The notes below the pieces were generated by a model. The model searched no databases. It saw nothing but the letters and a program-made list of their open reading frames with translations, and was not told the origin of the DNA. Shown one piece after another: positions 1 to 12,443 of a DNA stretch of 64,000 bases. The position numbers and the translations under genes were made by a program. Source of the DNA: Artocarpus heterophyllus (Eukaryota > Streptophyta > Magnoliopsida > Rosales > Moraceae); the NCBI GenBank assembly GCA_025403435.1, contig CM046344.1, positions 22,239,652 to 22,303,651 of the forward strand. The letters run 5' to 3'. Positions within the stretch are counted from its first letter, which is position 1. Every line of letters begins with the position of its first letter.

Positions 1-915
1 CGTTGAAGTTCTCTAACAACATTAGGTACGTAACCATTTATGTTGAATAAAGTTGAGCTTCTATGGGCATCCTTTCCCCTTGATATTTTTTTAGTGCATT
101 TTTCTCCATGATATATCAAGTATCAAGTTCCACTTTGATAATTGGTAATTAAAACTTTTTTACAAAACTTACGTTTCTCCCATGTACTTTTTTTTAACCA
201 TTATCTTGACGTCCTTCATGTCGAAGTATCGTCATGCATGTGGTGTTTGTCGATATTTTGCACGTTTTCTTGTTCTTGTGAAACCACTTGAGGGTATCAT
301 CTTGGCCTCAAATTGGGAATGTGACTGGAAGTTGACGCCTTGATGAACAATCAACATTTGTTGTGCATTTCATTAACTTGGTCACCTGCTTCCCTGCGGG
401 CAATCTCTCTATCTTTTACATTTTGGCCATCTCTTCCAAAATAATCATCACCATCAAGACCATCCATGTACATAGAACTATTTTCTATAATAATTATAAC
501 AATAGCAGTAAAAATATGAATTTTCAAATAAATAAGAATTATAAAATTGCTATAAATTAATAATAATAATAATAACAACAACAACAACAAGAATAATAAT
601 AGGACTTGTAATTCTAATCATATCTTGATATTAAGATTTGGAATAAAGAAATACCAATATATTTTATTCAACAAACAACAGTTAATAAAACTTGGGAGAT
701 TTTTTGAGGATTTGAGGTAATTGTAGAAAAAAAAATTGAGAGATTTGAGAGAATTGGAGGGTTGTGAGAATTGAGTTGTGTGGAGAGTGGAATATCTTAC
801 AACATATTAATAAGTAAAAATGAGAACGGTAAAACAAAAATCTAGAAAAGATAGAATAAAATAAAATAAAGAGTCTAATGATCATATGACTGTTGAAATT
901 ATCATAGTTATTAGG

Positions 916-917
<2 letters not shown>

Positions 918-947
<30 letters not shown>
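918..947. repeat. (AT)n microsatellite
   Basis: An uninterrupted run of alternating A and T directly visible in the sequence, in an intergenic setting. Likely polymorphic in length. Confidence 0.9.
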
Positions 948-951
<4 letters not shown>

Positions 952-1252
952 AAATCAAGCTGAGCTTGACCAAGGCCTCGTGCTAATTATCATATAATCC
1001 TCATGCTCGTGTCAGGCTCTTGTTCGGGCCAAACTTACGGTCACAGGTTGAATCATTTTAACAATACTAAATGATTTTTTTTCTTATTTTCTAATATGAT
1101 AAAAGTAGTAGAATAACTTATAATTTTACTGAGGCTTTTACACAAGTTTCAAAATCTATTAAGAATATTTTTTTAAAGTTATATTTTGTTGTTTTGACTG
1201 AAACCTTTTCTGGTCCAGTAATTATCTAAACACTTTAGAAATCATTTTGGGT

Positions 1253-1482
1253 CCGTTTGGTTTATGTATTCTTTAGACTCGATAGGTTTAAATTTGGATT
1301 TGAGTATCAAGAATCCGTTGGATATATGTTTGTTTCCCCTAAAATCTGAATCAAATAAGTATCAAAAATCTAAGAGCCTGTTTGGTTCGAGTATTTGAAT
1401 GAAGATTTAAATTTTTGTGAGAGAAAATACTGTAGCAAAATGATTCGAACCGTGATTCAAACCACGAAACAAACGCACCCTA
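1253..1482. mobile_element. Possible hAT-type MITE remnant
   Basis: The left edge reads GGGTCCGTTTGGTTT and the right edge, reverse-complemented, reads GGGTGCGTTTGTTTC, giving imperfect terminal inverted repeats of the type common in small plant hAT-derived elements. A second GTTTGGTTCGAG at about 1380 suggests a nested or shorter copy ending at the same right edge. I could not match 8 bp target-site duplications, so boundaries are uncertain. Confidence 0.35.
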
Positions 1483-1959
1483 AGTTTTTAAAGTTCTAAC
1501 TCCCCCTTAAACTCTTGATACTTGGATATCTTTGTTAGAGTAAAAGCTAAAATTCTCTCTCCTATATTTAAGAAAAAAAATCATAACTTTTTCATTTAAT
1601 ATCCAATATTAAAATAGTTTCCAGTAACAAGACCCTAAATATACTATAAATGTTCAAATTTTTAGCTTCCTAAAACAATTGTTGGAAGTGATTGGATTTG
1701 TTGCAATAATCTTTAGAATATTTTACTAAACAAACGGCATTTAGAGCTGCTTTCTATTATAATAGACTACGAAACAATTTGACCAAAATTAAGTTTTTCA
1801 AATGCTAGTGTTCTTACTATGAATGAGGTGGTGTAGCAATAGGGGTGAACATGGATTGAAATCAATGAATTAAAAATCAATTTACAATATAAGTCAAAAC
1901 TATTAGATAGGAAAATCTTAATTAGTAATTAATTCAAGAGTTCCGTTAGCTTAAAGTTA

Positions 1960-2140
1960 AGGCTTTGTTTGGCAACCTTGTTGGAACTTATGAGTTCCAA
2001 CCTTTACATTGTAATGTCTTCGTATACTATAGTGTAAAGCAAAAGTATGCCACAGTATAAAGTTCTCATATACTACAGTGTTTTAGTTCCAACTTATTAG
2101 TTTTAATTACGTAAACACACTATAAAACTATTAAGGGCTC
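1960..2140. mobile_element. Possible foldback/MITE remnant
   Basis: The words GTTGGAACTTATGAGTTCCAAC (left) and GTTCCAACTTATTAGTT (right) form inverted copies around an AT-rich centre, and the edges resemble a TTTGTTTGG type end. The hairpin potential is visible, but no target-site duplication was found. Confidence 0.3.
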
Positions 2141-3353
2141 ATTTTTTAGTTTTCACTATTATAAATTAAGATAAACATACCATAATATAGAAGAGTTCAA
2201 TAAAAACTAATCTATTAAAAAATCAATCAATTATGACAAATTAGTCTCAATAAAAGTTAAAATGAAGTCTTTGTCAATCATCAACATTGTTTTATAGTTC
2301 GAACTCGTAGATTTCATGGATTAATACCCAATCTACAAACCAAATTCAAAAGACCTTCCGATTTGGATTTTTTTAATCCGTTATCAATTCAAATGTCTCC
2401 CAACCCAATCCAATTTAGTAGATAGGGTTAGAATAGGCAGACTAAGTGTATCCACAAATTTTGTGAACACCTCTTAGTGGTTAGGTTATCTTCATTTCTT
2501 TTCTTTGGTTTCGAGATTCAATATACCATGGTGCCACTTTTAGGTCATTGCCTATTCCATACACTGAGTGATCAGAGCATGTGCTATAGTGGAAGTAAAT
2601 AAACTCATTCTATAAGTAAAATGGGGCTAAATCTCTTCTGTTGTGTTGGCAGGGTGTGTGCTTCGATGTTCTTCCTAAATTTTTTTGATAGTCTCTTTAA
2701 GTGATAGGGAAATTGACTCATGTATCTCACACACATAGAGTACAGAAATAACCATAATGTGAGATATTAAGCAAGGCCTTTTTTTTTCCCCCTGCAAATC
2801 TACATAGGAGAATCTTAATCACAAATTTACATATAGCAAAATATAGTTTTAAAATGAAAAATGTTGACAGCAGAAATTCATTAAAAAGAATTCTCAAAAA
2901 TTACTCACGATGTATGTGTAAAAAATAAAAAGAGGGTACAGATAATAGATAACACCAGAAATTGTATTAGTTTACTCATAAAAGTTACGTCCATTTTTAA
3001 CTGTTTTTCACTATTATGAGAGTACATGCATTAGGAATTCAAAAGTCCAATTTCAGAGGTATTTCATATCTATTCATAGTTATAGATTTGCACGAAATAA
3101 TTATAGGAAATAATTAATAAAATCTCAACGAAATCAGGAATATTTTGTTTCTTGATTCCATTCTAATGACCTTTCCTTAATCCTCATATTAAGACCTATC
3201 CTTAATTAATCAATTACTTTTCCTTGATTCTTGCGAGGATGGTGTTCATCCCTGATTTGGTGGAAATTTAGTTTCCCATTTTCTTAATTCAAAGTCGTGC
3301 CTGCTGTTCATTGAACCTCGTCGTTTGCTTATCTTAACTTCCTGTCATCTGAA

Positions 3354-3451
3354 GGTAATCTCGACGCGCAAAAGAGCTTTTTATTCTAACTCAGGCTTTT
3401 ACGGAGTTTCCTATTAATCTCAGTTTTGGGCCTTATACTGTCGAGATTACC
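3354..3451. repeat. 12 bp perfect inverted repeat, about 74 bp loop
   Basis: GGTAATCTCGAC at 3354-3365 is perfectly inverted at 3440-3451. It could be a worn MITE or a transcript hairpin. No target-site duplication is evident. Confidence 0.6.
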
Positions 3452-3815
3452 CACAACCAAAAAAAAAATTATACATATTATCGAGATGCCCTATGTATTT
3501 GGATGGACATATGTTTTGTTGGTGGGCCATGTGATGGAAGTGATTAGTAGTGAAGGTCATGCATGTAGTAGCTAGGGAGAGTTTATGAGGACCCCGTGAA
3601 TTGCAACAAAAAAAGAGAAACTATAGGTGAAGTAGAAGTAGTAGTAGCAAGAACTATAGGCATATAGCAGAGCAGTGTAAGGTAGCAGTTAAGCTGGCGG
3701 GTTGTCTCGTGACGCAGCGGCGGGGTCTAAATCATTGTCACCTCAACTCAAGCCCACCATTATAACTTTCACTTGTTCAATATTTATTCCTCACGAATAT
3801 CTCATTTATTCCTTT

Positions 3816-3818
<3 letters not shown>

Positions 3819-3857
<39 letters not shown>

Positions 3858-3873
3858 TTATATATATATATAT
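3819..3873. repeat. (TA)n microsatellite
   Basis: Nearly pure alternating TA for about 55 bp, with a small TTTATT interruption near the right end. Open frames crossing it are repeat artefacts. Confidence 0.9.
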
Positions 3874-3996
3874 CATTTATTTCTAGTTTCATGCTCGCCC
3901 AGCCTCTTAAACACAAGCATACATCAACGTCAGCTTGCCACGTCGTAGCATGTACCAACCAAGGCAATAGTTGACACGTTACTCTATTTGGTGAAA

Positions 3997-4083
3997 ATGG
4001 TTCCAACCGGTCTTTTATGATTCTATCCTTTTTGTTACCATATTTTCTCTTAGTAAATTTAAGCAAAAAATGGTTTAAACCAT
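3997..4083. repeat. Short hairpin element, copy 1
   Basis: An 87 bp segment beginning ATGGTTCCAACC and ending in the palindrome ATGGTTTAAACCAT. It aligns by eye over its whole length with 12785-12870, which begins ATGGTTCAAAC and ends GGTTCCAACCAT. Two dispersed copies with inverted ends suggest a very small MITE. Confidence 0.4.
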
Positions 4084-5828
4084 AAAATGATTTTTTACCA
4101 CTCTTTCAATACCATAATTTTCTAGAAAAATACCCAAAATATCTTTTATGTTTTGCCTAAAATCTATTTTCCCTTTTTGTTATACAAATGCACAAATGTG
4201 TTTATAAAATCCTATTCATAATGCCCCTAAAGCAATTAAAATTTAAAAAATATTTTTGAGCATCTTTCTCAATTTATATTAAATGTCATTTTAGATATGA
4301 CTTAACTAAAAAATTAAATAAAGATAATTTGTGTTGAAATAAATATTTCAATTAGACAAGCACTTCAATTATTTTTAGAGTTTTAAATTTTTTAAGATTG
4401 ATTTTATTTATTATTTCAATTTAATAACATTAACTGTATTTAGTAAATATTGTGTAGGGTAATCTTGGTTTAAAGGTATTTTAAGTATGATGTTAAAAAA
4501 CAACACACAGATGTTTTGGATATTTACATAATAAAAAGAAAAAAAATAATATTTAATTAAAACATATGGGATATCTTAAGTATTTGTTCTCTTTTTTTTC
4601 GTATGCCTGTCGGATTGGTCCCTCATGGCACCAGTCCACCTTACCGTACGTTTTTTTTTTTTTACTTAGTGGTTTATGGTACAACCAGGATGTATCCTAA
4701 TATCATATATTTTAATATTAATTTTATAAATGTGCTCTTTGTATCTTAATTCTTTACATATCCCCAAATTAAATCACAAAGTACATAAAATTGCTCAAAA
4801 TATCGCCTTTGTCTAAATCTTCAATAACACCAACGAAATAATTACATGATATTAATTATAATTTTGTAAACATCCCTAAAGCTATTTCTTTCAAGTTAAA
4901 TTGTCGCCACAACAATTTTCCATAAATGTCTTACTAAGTACTTCAATAGTGTCGTATAAATGATCGCTCTCTTGCCAAACTTGTATACCGATGACATTTA
5001 AAATGTCTCACTTTTTCATTCATACATTATTATTATTATTAGTTGGATGCCACCCACAATCGATGTCTGTAAAGAGTTATTTTATAGGTTTTAACCTGTA
5101 TAAGTTTCAATTACTATAATATTTTTTTCTAACATATTTAGTAATAGAGCTATCATCTTGGGCTAGACTAAATCGGCCAGCCTTGGGCTCATCTCTTTGG
5201 CTTGGTGGCTAACTTGTCTCGGCCTTCATAAAGACCCATGCACGTCTGACTCAACCCAAGCCAAGGATCGACTGGGCTGAGATTTTTGGTACACATTAGG
5301 TTTTTTATTTTTATATACTTCTTTACATAACATGTCGGTTGACCCAAGTGGGCTTCAAGTTGGGTGAGTAAGCCAACCTATTTTTCTCTTTTGGCTCGTA
5401 TGAGCCTAATCGGGAGGCCCACATTGATAGATCTGGTTATTAATATATAAGTAATAACATTATATATTTTCTAAGATGAAACAATGGGAGGAAAAAATTT
5501 GAATCAATTTTATATTGTTTAATAGAGAGGAAATTAAAAGAAAAAAAATTAAAAAAATTCATGGGGCTAAAAATTTTTGAATCTTATCAATTTTAAAAAG
5601 GAAATAGAGAAATAATTATTTTGCTTAAAAGAAATAACAAGGAAAAAAAAGAAAGAAGGGAGTGACATGGATGAAGAATGAAGGGAGATGAAAGAGAGTT
5701 TGACTCTTATACAGATGTATAGATATATATGCTCTAATCAAAACATGTGTTTTGACTAAATATTTCATATTTATAGACAAGCATAAGATGTATTTAAAAA
5801 ATGATATTTCTACAGACAAATAAGAGAT

Positions 5829-6124
5829 TGTTATAGACTTGTTTAAGAAGGATATGTTAAAAACTTATCAAAGAAGGATGGTTGTTCACCATTAAACTTT
5901 GTAAAAATAAGGATCCTATTAATAATTGATGATATAGACGATGATGTCATAGATAAATAGTATCTATAAATAGTGCTGTAAATTTTCTAATAAATACCCC
6001 CTCCCCCACTTATTCATAAGACACCTTTCCTTCATAATAAATAAGAGATTCTCTCTCTACTTTCTCTCCCTAAAATTCTTTTAGTTTCATAATTTTAGTC
6101 TTGCATTTCTTAGTTTTCATAACA
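5829..6124 (+). repeat. 5' LTR of Copia A
   Basis: A 296 bp direct repeat of 12137-12438. It begins TGTTATAG and ends ATAACA, a 6 bp inverted terminus typical of LTRs. Its right half contains pyrimidine-rich CTCTCTCTACTTTCTCTCC. The sequence after it (ATTGTCAGCACGAATGC) is not the common plant Copia primer-binding site TGGTATCAGAGC. Confidence 0.92.
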
Positions 6125-6267
6125 TATTGTCAGCACGAATGCTCTTGTTCCTATGCAACTTTCCACATCTAGTAAGTAAAAGTAAAGGTATATCATTTAA
6201 CTAAATTTGTTCTCTTCAATATTGATGGTCATGCCTTTTACTTCTTATTTATTTGTACTTCTATTTA

Positions 6268-6508
6268 TTATAGAAGACTAAGCGTCCTATTTCTTAATTT
6301 CTATTACTTATGGAAGGCTAAGCCTCCTACTTATTAATTGCTTCTATTTATGTTCAATATGGAAGGCTAAGCCTCCTACTTCTTAATTTCTTTTATGGAA
6401 GGCTAAGCTTCTTACTTATTAATTACTTCTATTAATGTTCAATATGGAAGTTTAAGCCACCTATATATTCATTGTTTCTATTCAACATAGAAGGCTGAGC
6501 CTCCTATT
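6268..6508 (+). repeat. Six tandem hairpin units in the Copia A leader
   Basis: The unit ATGGAAGGCTAAGCCTCCTA and close variants occur six times, near 6270, 6308, 6358, 6394, 6442 and 6485, at a 36-50 bp period. Each unit is self-complementary (GGAGGC/GCCTCC around TAA or TTA), so RNA from this region would form a row of short stem-loops. It lies between the 5' LTR and gag, where retroelement RNAs carry packaging and translation signals. Confidence 0.85.
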
Positions 6509-7078
6509 GATTGATAGTTTGTGGTTATTCTAACATATATATATTCTTTAACTTTTTGTTGTTTATCTTAAATTTTATTACAAGTGACTATTGTTTTTAC
6601 ATTCGTTTATATGTTATTGTTACCATATACAGTTTTGTATTTTTCTTAAAATATCAATCAAGGGAATACTATCTTTGTACTATTCCAACGACTATAACAC
6701 TACTCCAACAGTAATAAACGGCTAAATAATGGCTAGTTTTTGTTCTATAAATTGGTAAATTCTTAACTATCACATATCACTTCTCATTCTCTTCAATATT
6801 CTATCTTCTCACTAGAAATCACCTATAGTTATAATGTTCACAAAATGATTAATTTGTTCTTAATGATCATAATTGTTCTTATAGTGCTTATTATTCTTCT
6901 TATTATTGGATAATATTCTCCTATGGAATTTAATTTGCTATTTGTATTTATCACATTTTTTATTTTTCCTCTTTTATTACTTGTTATTACGCTTGGCATG
7001 TAATGTTTGTACTATTTATGCTTTAAATAAATAAAGTTGTAATTTTAATTATTATTATATTTTGTTATAGTTATCACC

Positions 7079-8113
7079 ATGTCAAACCTTACAAAGCTTC
7101 AGTTCATTGCATTATATATCACTAGAAAGAATTATACACCTTGGATTTTTTATGTAGAAATGTATCTTGAGTCAATAGGTCTCTCGAGGACAATCAAAGA
7201 AGGCAATACCACATCATCATAAGATAAGGCAAAAGCAATGATTTTCTTTCATAGACATCTTGATGAAAGTTTAAAATGCGAATACCTCACTATGAAAGAT
7301 CTAAGTGCATTATGGAAGGATATTAAAGAAAGATTCAATCATCAAAAGGAAGTATACTTCCTACAAATCATGATGAATGGAATACTCTCAATTCCAAGAC
7401 TTTAAAAAGTCAGTGATTATAACTCTGCTTTGTTTAGAATAGTTTCACAGATGAAATTTTGTAGGGAGAAAACCACTAATAAGGAAATGTTGGAAAAGAC
7501 TTACTCCATATTTCATGCATCTCACATAATCTTTCAGCAACAAAATCAGTTGAGTGGTTATGAGAAATATTCTGAATTAAATTCTTCTCTTTTGGTAGTA
7601 GAGAAAAATAATGAGCTTTTGATAAAAAATCATCAGTCTCATCCTATAGGTTCGGCAACGGTTCTAGAAGCAAACACTGTAAGTATTGAAAATTTTAGAC
7701 AATGACATAATCACGGTCATGGCCATGGCTATAGATATAGACGTGGTTGTGGTCGTGGCTATGGTTGTGGTTGTAGTTGTGGTTGAGGACGCAGTCAAGG
7801 CTATTTTTGCCCCACACAAAACCACACAATCCATAAGAAGCATCATGAAGGAAGACATGATAAATAAAAAAATGTTCATATGAATTATTCCAAGAATCCT
7901 AAAGATTCATGCTATTGATGCGATAATAAAGGGTATTGGTCCTGAGTTTGTCGAACACCAGGGCATCTATGTATGCTTTATAAGGCATCTCTAATAGGGA
8001 AAGAAAATGAAATAAAATTTGTTGAACATTTAGATTCTATAGATGATTCAACACACCTTGACGTTTCAGATTTTACTGAGGATTTTGTCGAAAGAGATAT
8101 GGGTGATAACTAG
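7079..8113 (+). pseudogene. gag pseudogene of Copia A
   Basis: From the ATG at 7079 the frame reads as a Copia nucleocapsid precursor of the UBN2 type (MSNLTKLQFIALYITRKNY, then ...PWIFYVEMYLES). It is interrupted by stops near 7220, 7404 and 7703. A glycine/arginine/histidine-rich patch (about 7705-7790) is followed by a broken zinc-knuckle (about 7905-7965), in which one cysteine codon is now a stop. The frame 7430-7705 is the longest uninterrupted piece. It would have coated the genomic RNA in virus-like particles; it is not functional now. Confidence 0.85.
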
Positions 8114-8400
8114 ATATCACTACTATGCTTATTGTACTAAATAATACTTTATAAGATATGTTTTATTTTTGACATATTGGCCCTGTTTGTTTTTGTTCTT
8201 ATAATTTTTGAAAATGTTTTCGCATGCTTTTCGAGACAAAAATTTTAAAAATACTCTTAGCACAATTCTCAAAAAATTCTTATTTTTCAAAACAAAATTA
8301 TTTTACTTATTTTGAAAATAATACCAAACGATCCCATTATGTAATGGCTTTTGTAAAATATTATGATCAAAATGTTATTCTCATTAAATTGTTTATTTTT

Positions 8401-11400
8401 GTGAAGCTTGATATAGATTATACTAGTAAAGGAGCAAATTTTAATGATAATGCTGGGGATATTTGCATACCATATAATGGTACAATGCACACTCTCCTTA
8501 AAAGTAAAAAGCACTTCTCATATCTAAAACCAAAAAAGGCAATTGTAAATACAATATCAAGTCCGTAGACTTGATTGATAGAACTGGTAAAGCTAGCTTT
8601 ATATTGCCAAATGGAAAAAAGTTTTTCATAAATAATACTTTGTTTTCTCCAAAATCCAAAAAGAATTTGTTGAGTTTTTATTACATATACCTTCATGGAT
8701 ATGATAATTAGTCTGGGACTAAAGATAATAAAAAGTATATGTACATTGCTAATAAGATTTCTGGAAAGAAATACATATTAGAAAAACTACCAAAGCTTTC
8801 CTCAAGACTGCATTGCACATAGTCAAATGTGATTGAATCATATGTGGTAGTTAAGAAAGATCCTCAGATATTAAACTTATGGCATACCCAATTAGGTCAT
8901 CCAGTGATGCGAAGAATTATTGAAAACTCACATGGACATCCATTGAAGGGCCAAAAGTTCCTTCAAACAAATAAAACTTCATATGCAGCTTGTTCTTTTG
9001 AAAAGCTAATTTTGAAACAATCACCTATTAGAATTAATAGTGAATCATCTATTTTTCTTGAATGTATTCAAGGTGATATATGTGGGCCTACTCACCCACT
9101 GTGTGGACCATTTAGATATTTTATGGTATTAATAGATGCCTCTAGCAAATGGTCACATATTTGTTTATTATCAATTCACAATGTGGCATTTGCAAGATTT
9201 CTAGCTCAAATAATCAGGTTATAAGCACAATTTCCTGGTTATGCAATCAAAAAAGTTAGACTTGATAACACTAGTGAATTTACATCTTAAGCTGTCAATG
9301 ATTATGATATGTCAATTGGGATTATTGTTAAGCATTGTGTTGTTCATGTACATACACAAAATGGTTTGGTTGAATTATTGATTAAGCACCTCCAGTTTAT
9401 TTTTAGACCATTAATAAGGAGAACAAGGCTTTCAATTTCTGTACGGGGTCATGCAATTTTCATGCTGTGGAATTAATTCAAATCAAGTTGGGTGCTTATC
9501 ATAAATACTCCCTATTACAACTAGCACTTGATCAAGAACTAAATATTTCCTATTTAAGGACTTTTTATTGTGCGGTATATGTACCAATTGTTCCACCACA
9601 ATGCACAAAGATGGGTCTCCAGAGAAGACTAGGAATATATGTTGGCTACAAATCCCCTTCTATCATCAAATATCTTGAGCCTCAAACCAGAGAAGTTTTT
9701 ATGGCACGTTTTACTAATTGTCATTTTAATGAGGTAGTTTTCCCAACATTAGGGGGAGAGAAGAAACAACTGGAAATTAGAGTTTACATTGTATGAACCA
9801 TCTCTATTGCATTTTGATCCTTACATAGAATGATGTGAGCTAAAAGTGTAAAAGATTGTGCACTTATTAAATATAGTGAATCAAACACCAGATGCATTCA
9901 CAAATACAAAATGAGTGACTAAATCACATATACTTATTGCGAATGCTCCTGCTCAAATTGAAGTCCCAAAAGGGCACATCGAAAATATAGTTACTCATGA
10001 GTCTACGACACGCTTGAAGCGTGGTAGGCCAATCGGTTCCAAAGATAAAAATCCTCGAAAAAAGAAAGGAGCTAAAAAGCATGATGACCCCAATATGGAA
10101 GAATATGTTCCAAAAGAAACACAAAATGAGATAAATGAAGAGACTCTTGACGTTGATCAATACCCAGTAGGTTTAAAAAATCATGAGGTCTCTATTGATT
10201 ACGTAAATATAGGAGGATTGTGGAATTGGAATAAAATGGAGGATATTGATGAAATATTTTTTTTACTCAGTGGCATGTATCATTGAAAGTAAAGATCTTG
10301 AACCAAAATTAGTTACGAAGTGTAAAAATAGTCACGACTAGGCTAAATAGAAAGACGCTTTGTAGGTTGAATTAAATTTGTTTGATAAGTGTAAATTTTT
10401 GGGACCTATTGTTCTCACACTTAAAGCTATGAGACTTGTAGGATATAAATAGGTTTTTGTATGGAAGAGCAATGAAAAAACGAGATTGTGAGATACAAAG
10501 CTCAACTTGTTACACAAGGTTCTCCACAAAGACCTGGAATCGATTATGAAGAAATGTATTCTCTAGTAATAGATGCAATTATGTTTAGATACCTAATCAA
10601 CCTAGCAGTTTTTAAAATTTTAAAAATGCATCTTCTGGATGTTGTTGCAGCTTACTTATACAGATCACTTGATAGTGATATTTATAAGAAAATCCTTGAA
10701 GGATTTAAAATGCCTGAAGCATCAAGTTCAAAACCCAAAGAAATGTATTCGCTCAAGTTACAGAGATCGTTGTATAAGTTGAAGTAATCTGGACGCATGT
10801 AGTATAATCGTTTAAGTGAACATTTATTAAAGAAAGGATATAAAAAATAATCCTATATGACCATGTGTTTTTATTGAGAAAGCAACATCTGGATATGCGA
10901 TTATTGTTTTATATGTTGATAATTTAAACATCATTAGGACTCATAAAGAAATTCTTGAGACATTGACATACTTAGAGGAGGAATTTAAAATGAAAGGCTT
11001 TGGAAAAACCAAGTGTTGTCTTGGTTTAGAGATTGAGCATTTACAAAATAGAATACTTTTGCATCAATAAAATTATATCGAAAAAGTCTTAAAATGCTTT
11101 AATATGGATAATGTGAATCCTTTAAGTAGCCCAATGGTAAACAGGATCACTAGATGTGGAAATGGATCCATTTCGTCCTTGTAAAGATAATAAAGAGGTT
11201 TTTAGTCCAAAGTACCATACCTAAGTGCAATTGAGCTATTATGTATCTTATTAATTGTACAAGACCGATATTGCTTTCACTATTAACTTATTAGCAAGAT
11301 TTAGCCTAGCTCCTACATGGAGACATTGGAATGGAATTAAGCACATATTTCATTATCTTCGAAGAACAATTGACTTGGGTTTATTTTATCCCAAAGGATC

Positions 11401-11540
11401 AAAACAAGGACTAATTAGTTATGCAAATGTAGGTTATTTGTCAGATCCTCATAATGCTAGATCTCAGGCTAGATATGTATTCACAGGTGGAAGTACTACA
11501 ATTTCTTGGTGTCACAAAAGCAAACACTAGTTACTTCATC
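8401..11540 (+). pseudogene. pol pseudogene of Copia A (PR-IN-RT-RH)
   Basis: Protease remains lie near 8440-8560, where the expected D-S-G/A catalytic motif is replaced by Y-N-G. The GAG-pre-integrase segment (LWHTQLGHP) and start of the integrase core (QGDICGP...YFMVLIDASSKWSH) are at 8829-9224. The integrase C-terminal/connection part (RRLGIYVGY, PTLGGEKKQ) is at 9467-9796. A linker with an AT-hook-like KRGRPIGSKDKNPRK patch is at 9915-10286. Reverse transcriptase begins at 10488, and its catalytic YVDD is YVDN at 10912-10923. RNase H (GLFYPKGSKQGLISYANVGYL) is at 11255-11530. Stops and frameshifts separate the blocks. Confidence 0.88.
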
Positions 11541-11942
11541 GAATCATGCTGTAAGTTATCGCACTCTATGAAGTGGTCGAGAATGTATGTGGTTGAGATC
11601 CATGACTTAACATATGTAAGCCATTAATGGATTACCACTCAATAAAGATCCAAAAGTATCATTTAAAGACACAACACAAGTGTCACTCAGATAAAGGAAT
11701 GATATATCAAGAGTGATAGAACGAAACACATACCTCTAAAATTCTTTTTATTTACCCAAGAGCTTGAAAAGAATAAAGATATTGATGGTCAATACCCACA
11801 CTTAAGTGACAATATTGCAAATCTTTACACGAAGGCATTTCCCACCTCAACCTTTAGAAGACATATATACAATATCAGGATGTGTCATTTGAAAGAGTTG
11901 TAAAGAACAAGTAATGTCAACTTGAGGGGGAGTCTACACTAG

Positions 11943-12113
11943 CTGTACTCTTTTTCCCTTGTTATGGTTTTGTTCTATTAGGGCTTTCCTAGTAAGGTTG
12001 TTGACGAGGTAGCATGGAGCACCTATACAAGAATGCTGTACTCTTTTTCCCTTTGCTATGGTTTTTGTCCCACTGAGTTTTTCCTAGCCAAGGTTTTGTA
12101 ATGAGGCATCATA
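11943..12113 (+). repeat. 93 bp imperfect tandem repeat near the Copia A 3' end
   Basis: CTGTACTCTTTTTCCCTT begins at 11943 and again at 12036, each followed by a related stretch ending in CCTAG...AAGGTT. It sits between the end of the RNase H region and the polypurine tract. Its role is unknown. Confidence 0.75.
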
Positions 12114-12127
12114 AATAGTGGATATCC

Positions 12128-12136
12128 AAGGGGGAG
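12128..12136 (+). other. Polypurine tract of Copia A
   Basis: AAGGGGGAG sits immediately upstream of the 3' LTR TG, the position and composition expected for the plus-strand DNA primer of an LTR retrotransposon. Confidence 0.85.
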
Positions 12137-12438
12137 TGTTATAAACTTGTTCAAGAAGGATATGTTAGAAACTTATCAAAGAAAAATGGTTGTCCACCAA
12201 TAAACTTTGTGAAAATAAGGATCCTAAGTAAATAGTAATAATTGATGATATAAGCAATGATGTCATAAGTTAATAGTACTAGTAAATAATGCTGTAAATT
12301 TTCTTATAAATACCCTCTCCCCTACTTACTCATAAGACACCTCTCCTTCATAAGATATAAGATATTCTCTTTCTACTTTCTCTCTAAAACTCTTTTAGTT
12401 TCATAATTTTAGTCTTGCATTTCTTAGTTTTTATAATA
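12137..12438 (+). repeat. 3' LTR of Copia A
   Basis: A 302 bp direct repeat of 5829-6124, begun by TGTTATAA and ended by ATAATA, followed directly by the target-site duplication GAGAT. Confidence 0.92.
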
Positions 12439-12443
12439 GAGAT

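Larger units (their letters stand above)
1..5823. other. AT-rich intergenic region, no convincing gene
   Basis: No reading frame here has gene-like composition or a recognisable domain; the few open frames are low-complexity or short. It contains (AT)n tracts, MITE-like segments, a short perfect inverted repeat and GC-richer patches near 960-1040 and 5160-5420 that resemble worn pieces of hAT-like transposon ends (repeated GGCC and GGGCT words). The minus strand at 351-590 carries a short acidic open frame followed by stops; I cannot assign it. Confidence 0.6.
5829..12438 (+). mobile_element. Copia LTR retrotransposon A, complete but decayed
   Basis: The element is bounded by two about 300 bp direct repeats and flanked by a perfect 5 bp target-site duplication GAGAT (5824-5828 and 12439-12443). 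The 5' LTR runs TGTTAT...ATAACA; the terminal CA of the 3' copy has become TA. Between the LTRs lie, in order, a leader with tandem hairpins, gag, protease, integrase, reverse transcriptase and RNase H, the Copia order. Every coding block is broken by stops or frameshifts, so it cannot encode proteins. Eight differences in the first 89 aligned LTR bases, counted by eye, indicate an old insertion. Confidence 0.93.

Noticed and set aside
6268..6508. Regularly spaced repeats resembling a CRISPR array
   Set aside because: Units are imperfect, spacing varies from 36 to 50 bp, spacers are related to each other, and the site is the leader of a plant retrotransposon with no cas genes.
8224..8568. 114-residue frame within Copia A as a separate gene
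   Set aside because: It covers the protease remnant and upstream spacer of the element; the right half aligns in sense with Copia protease-region words.
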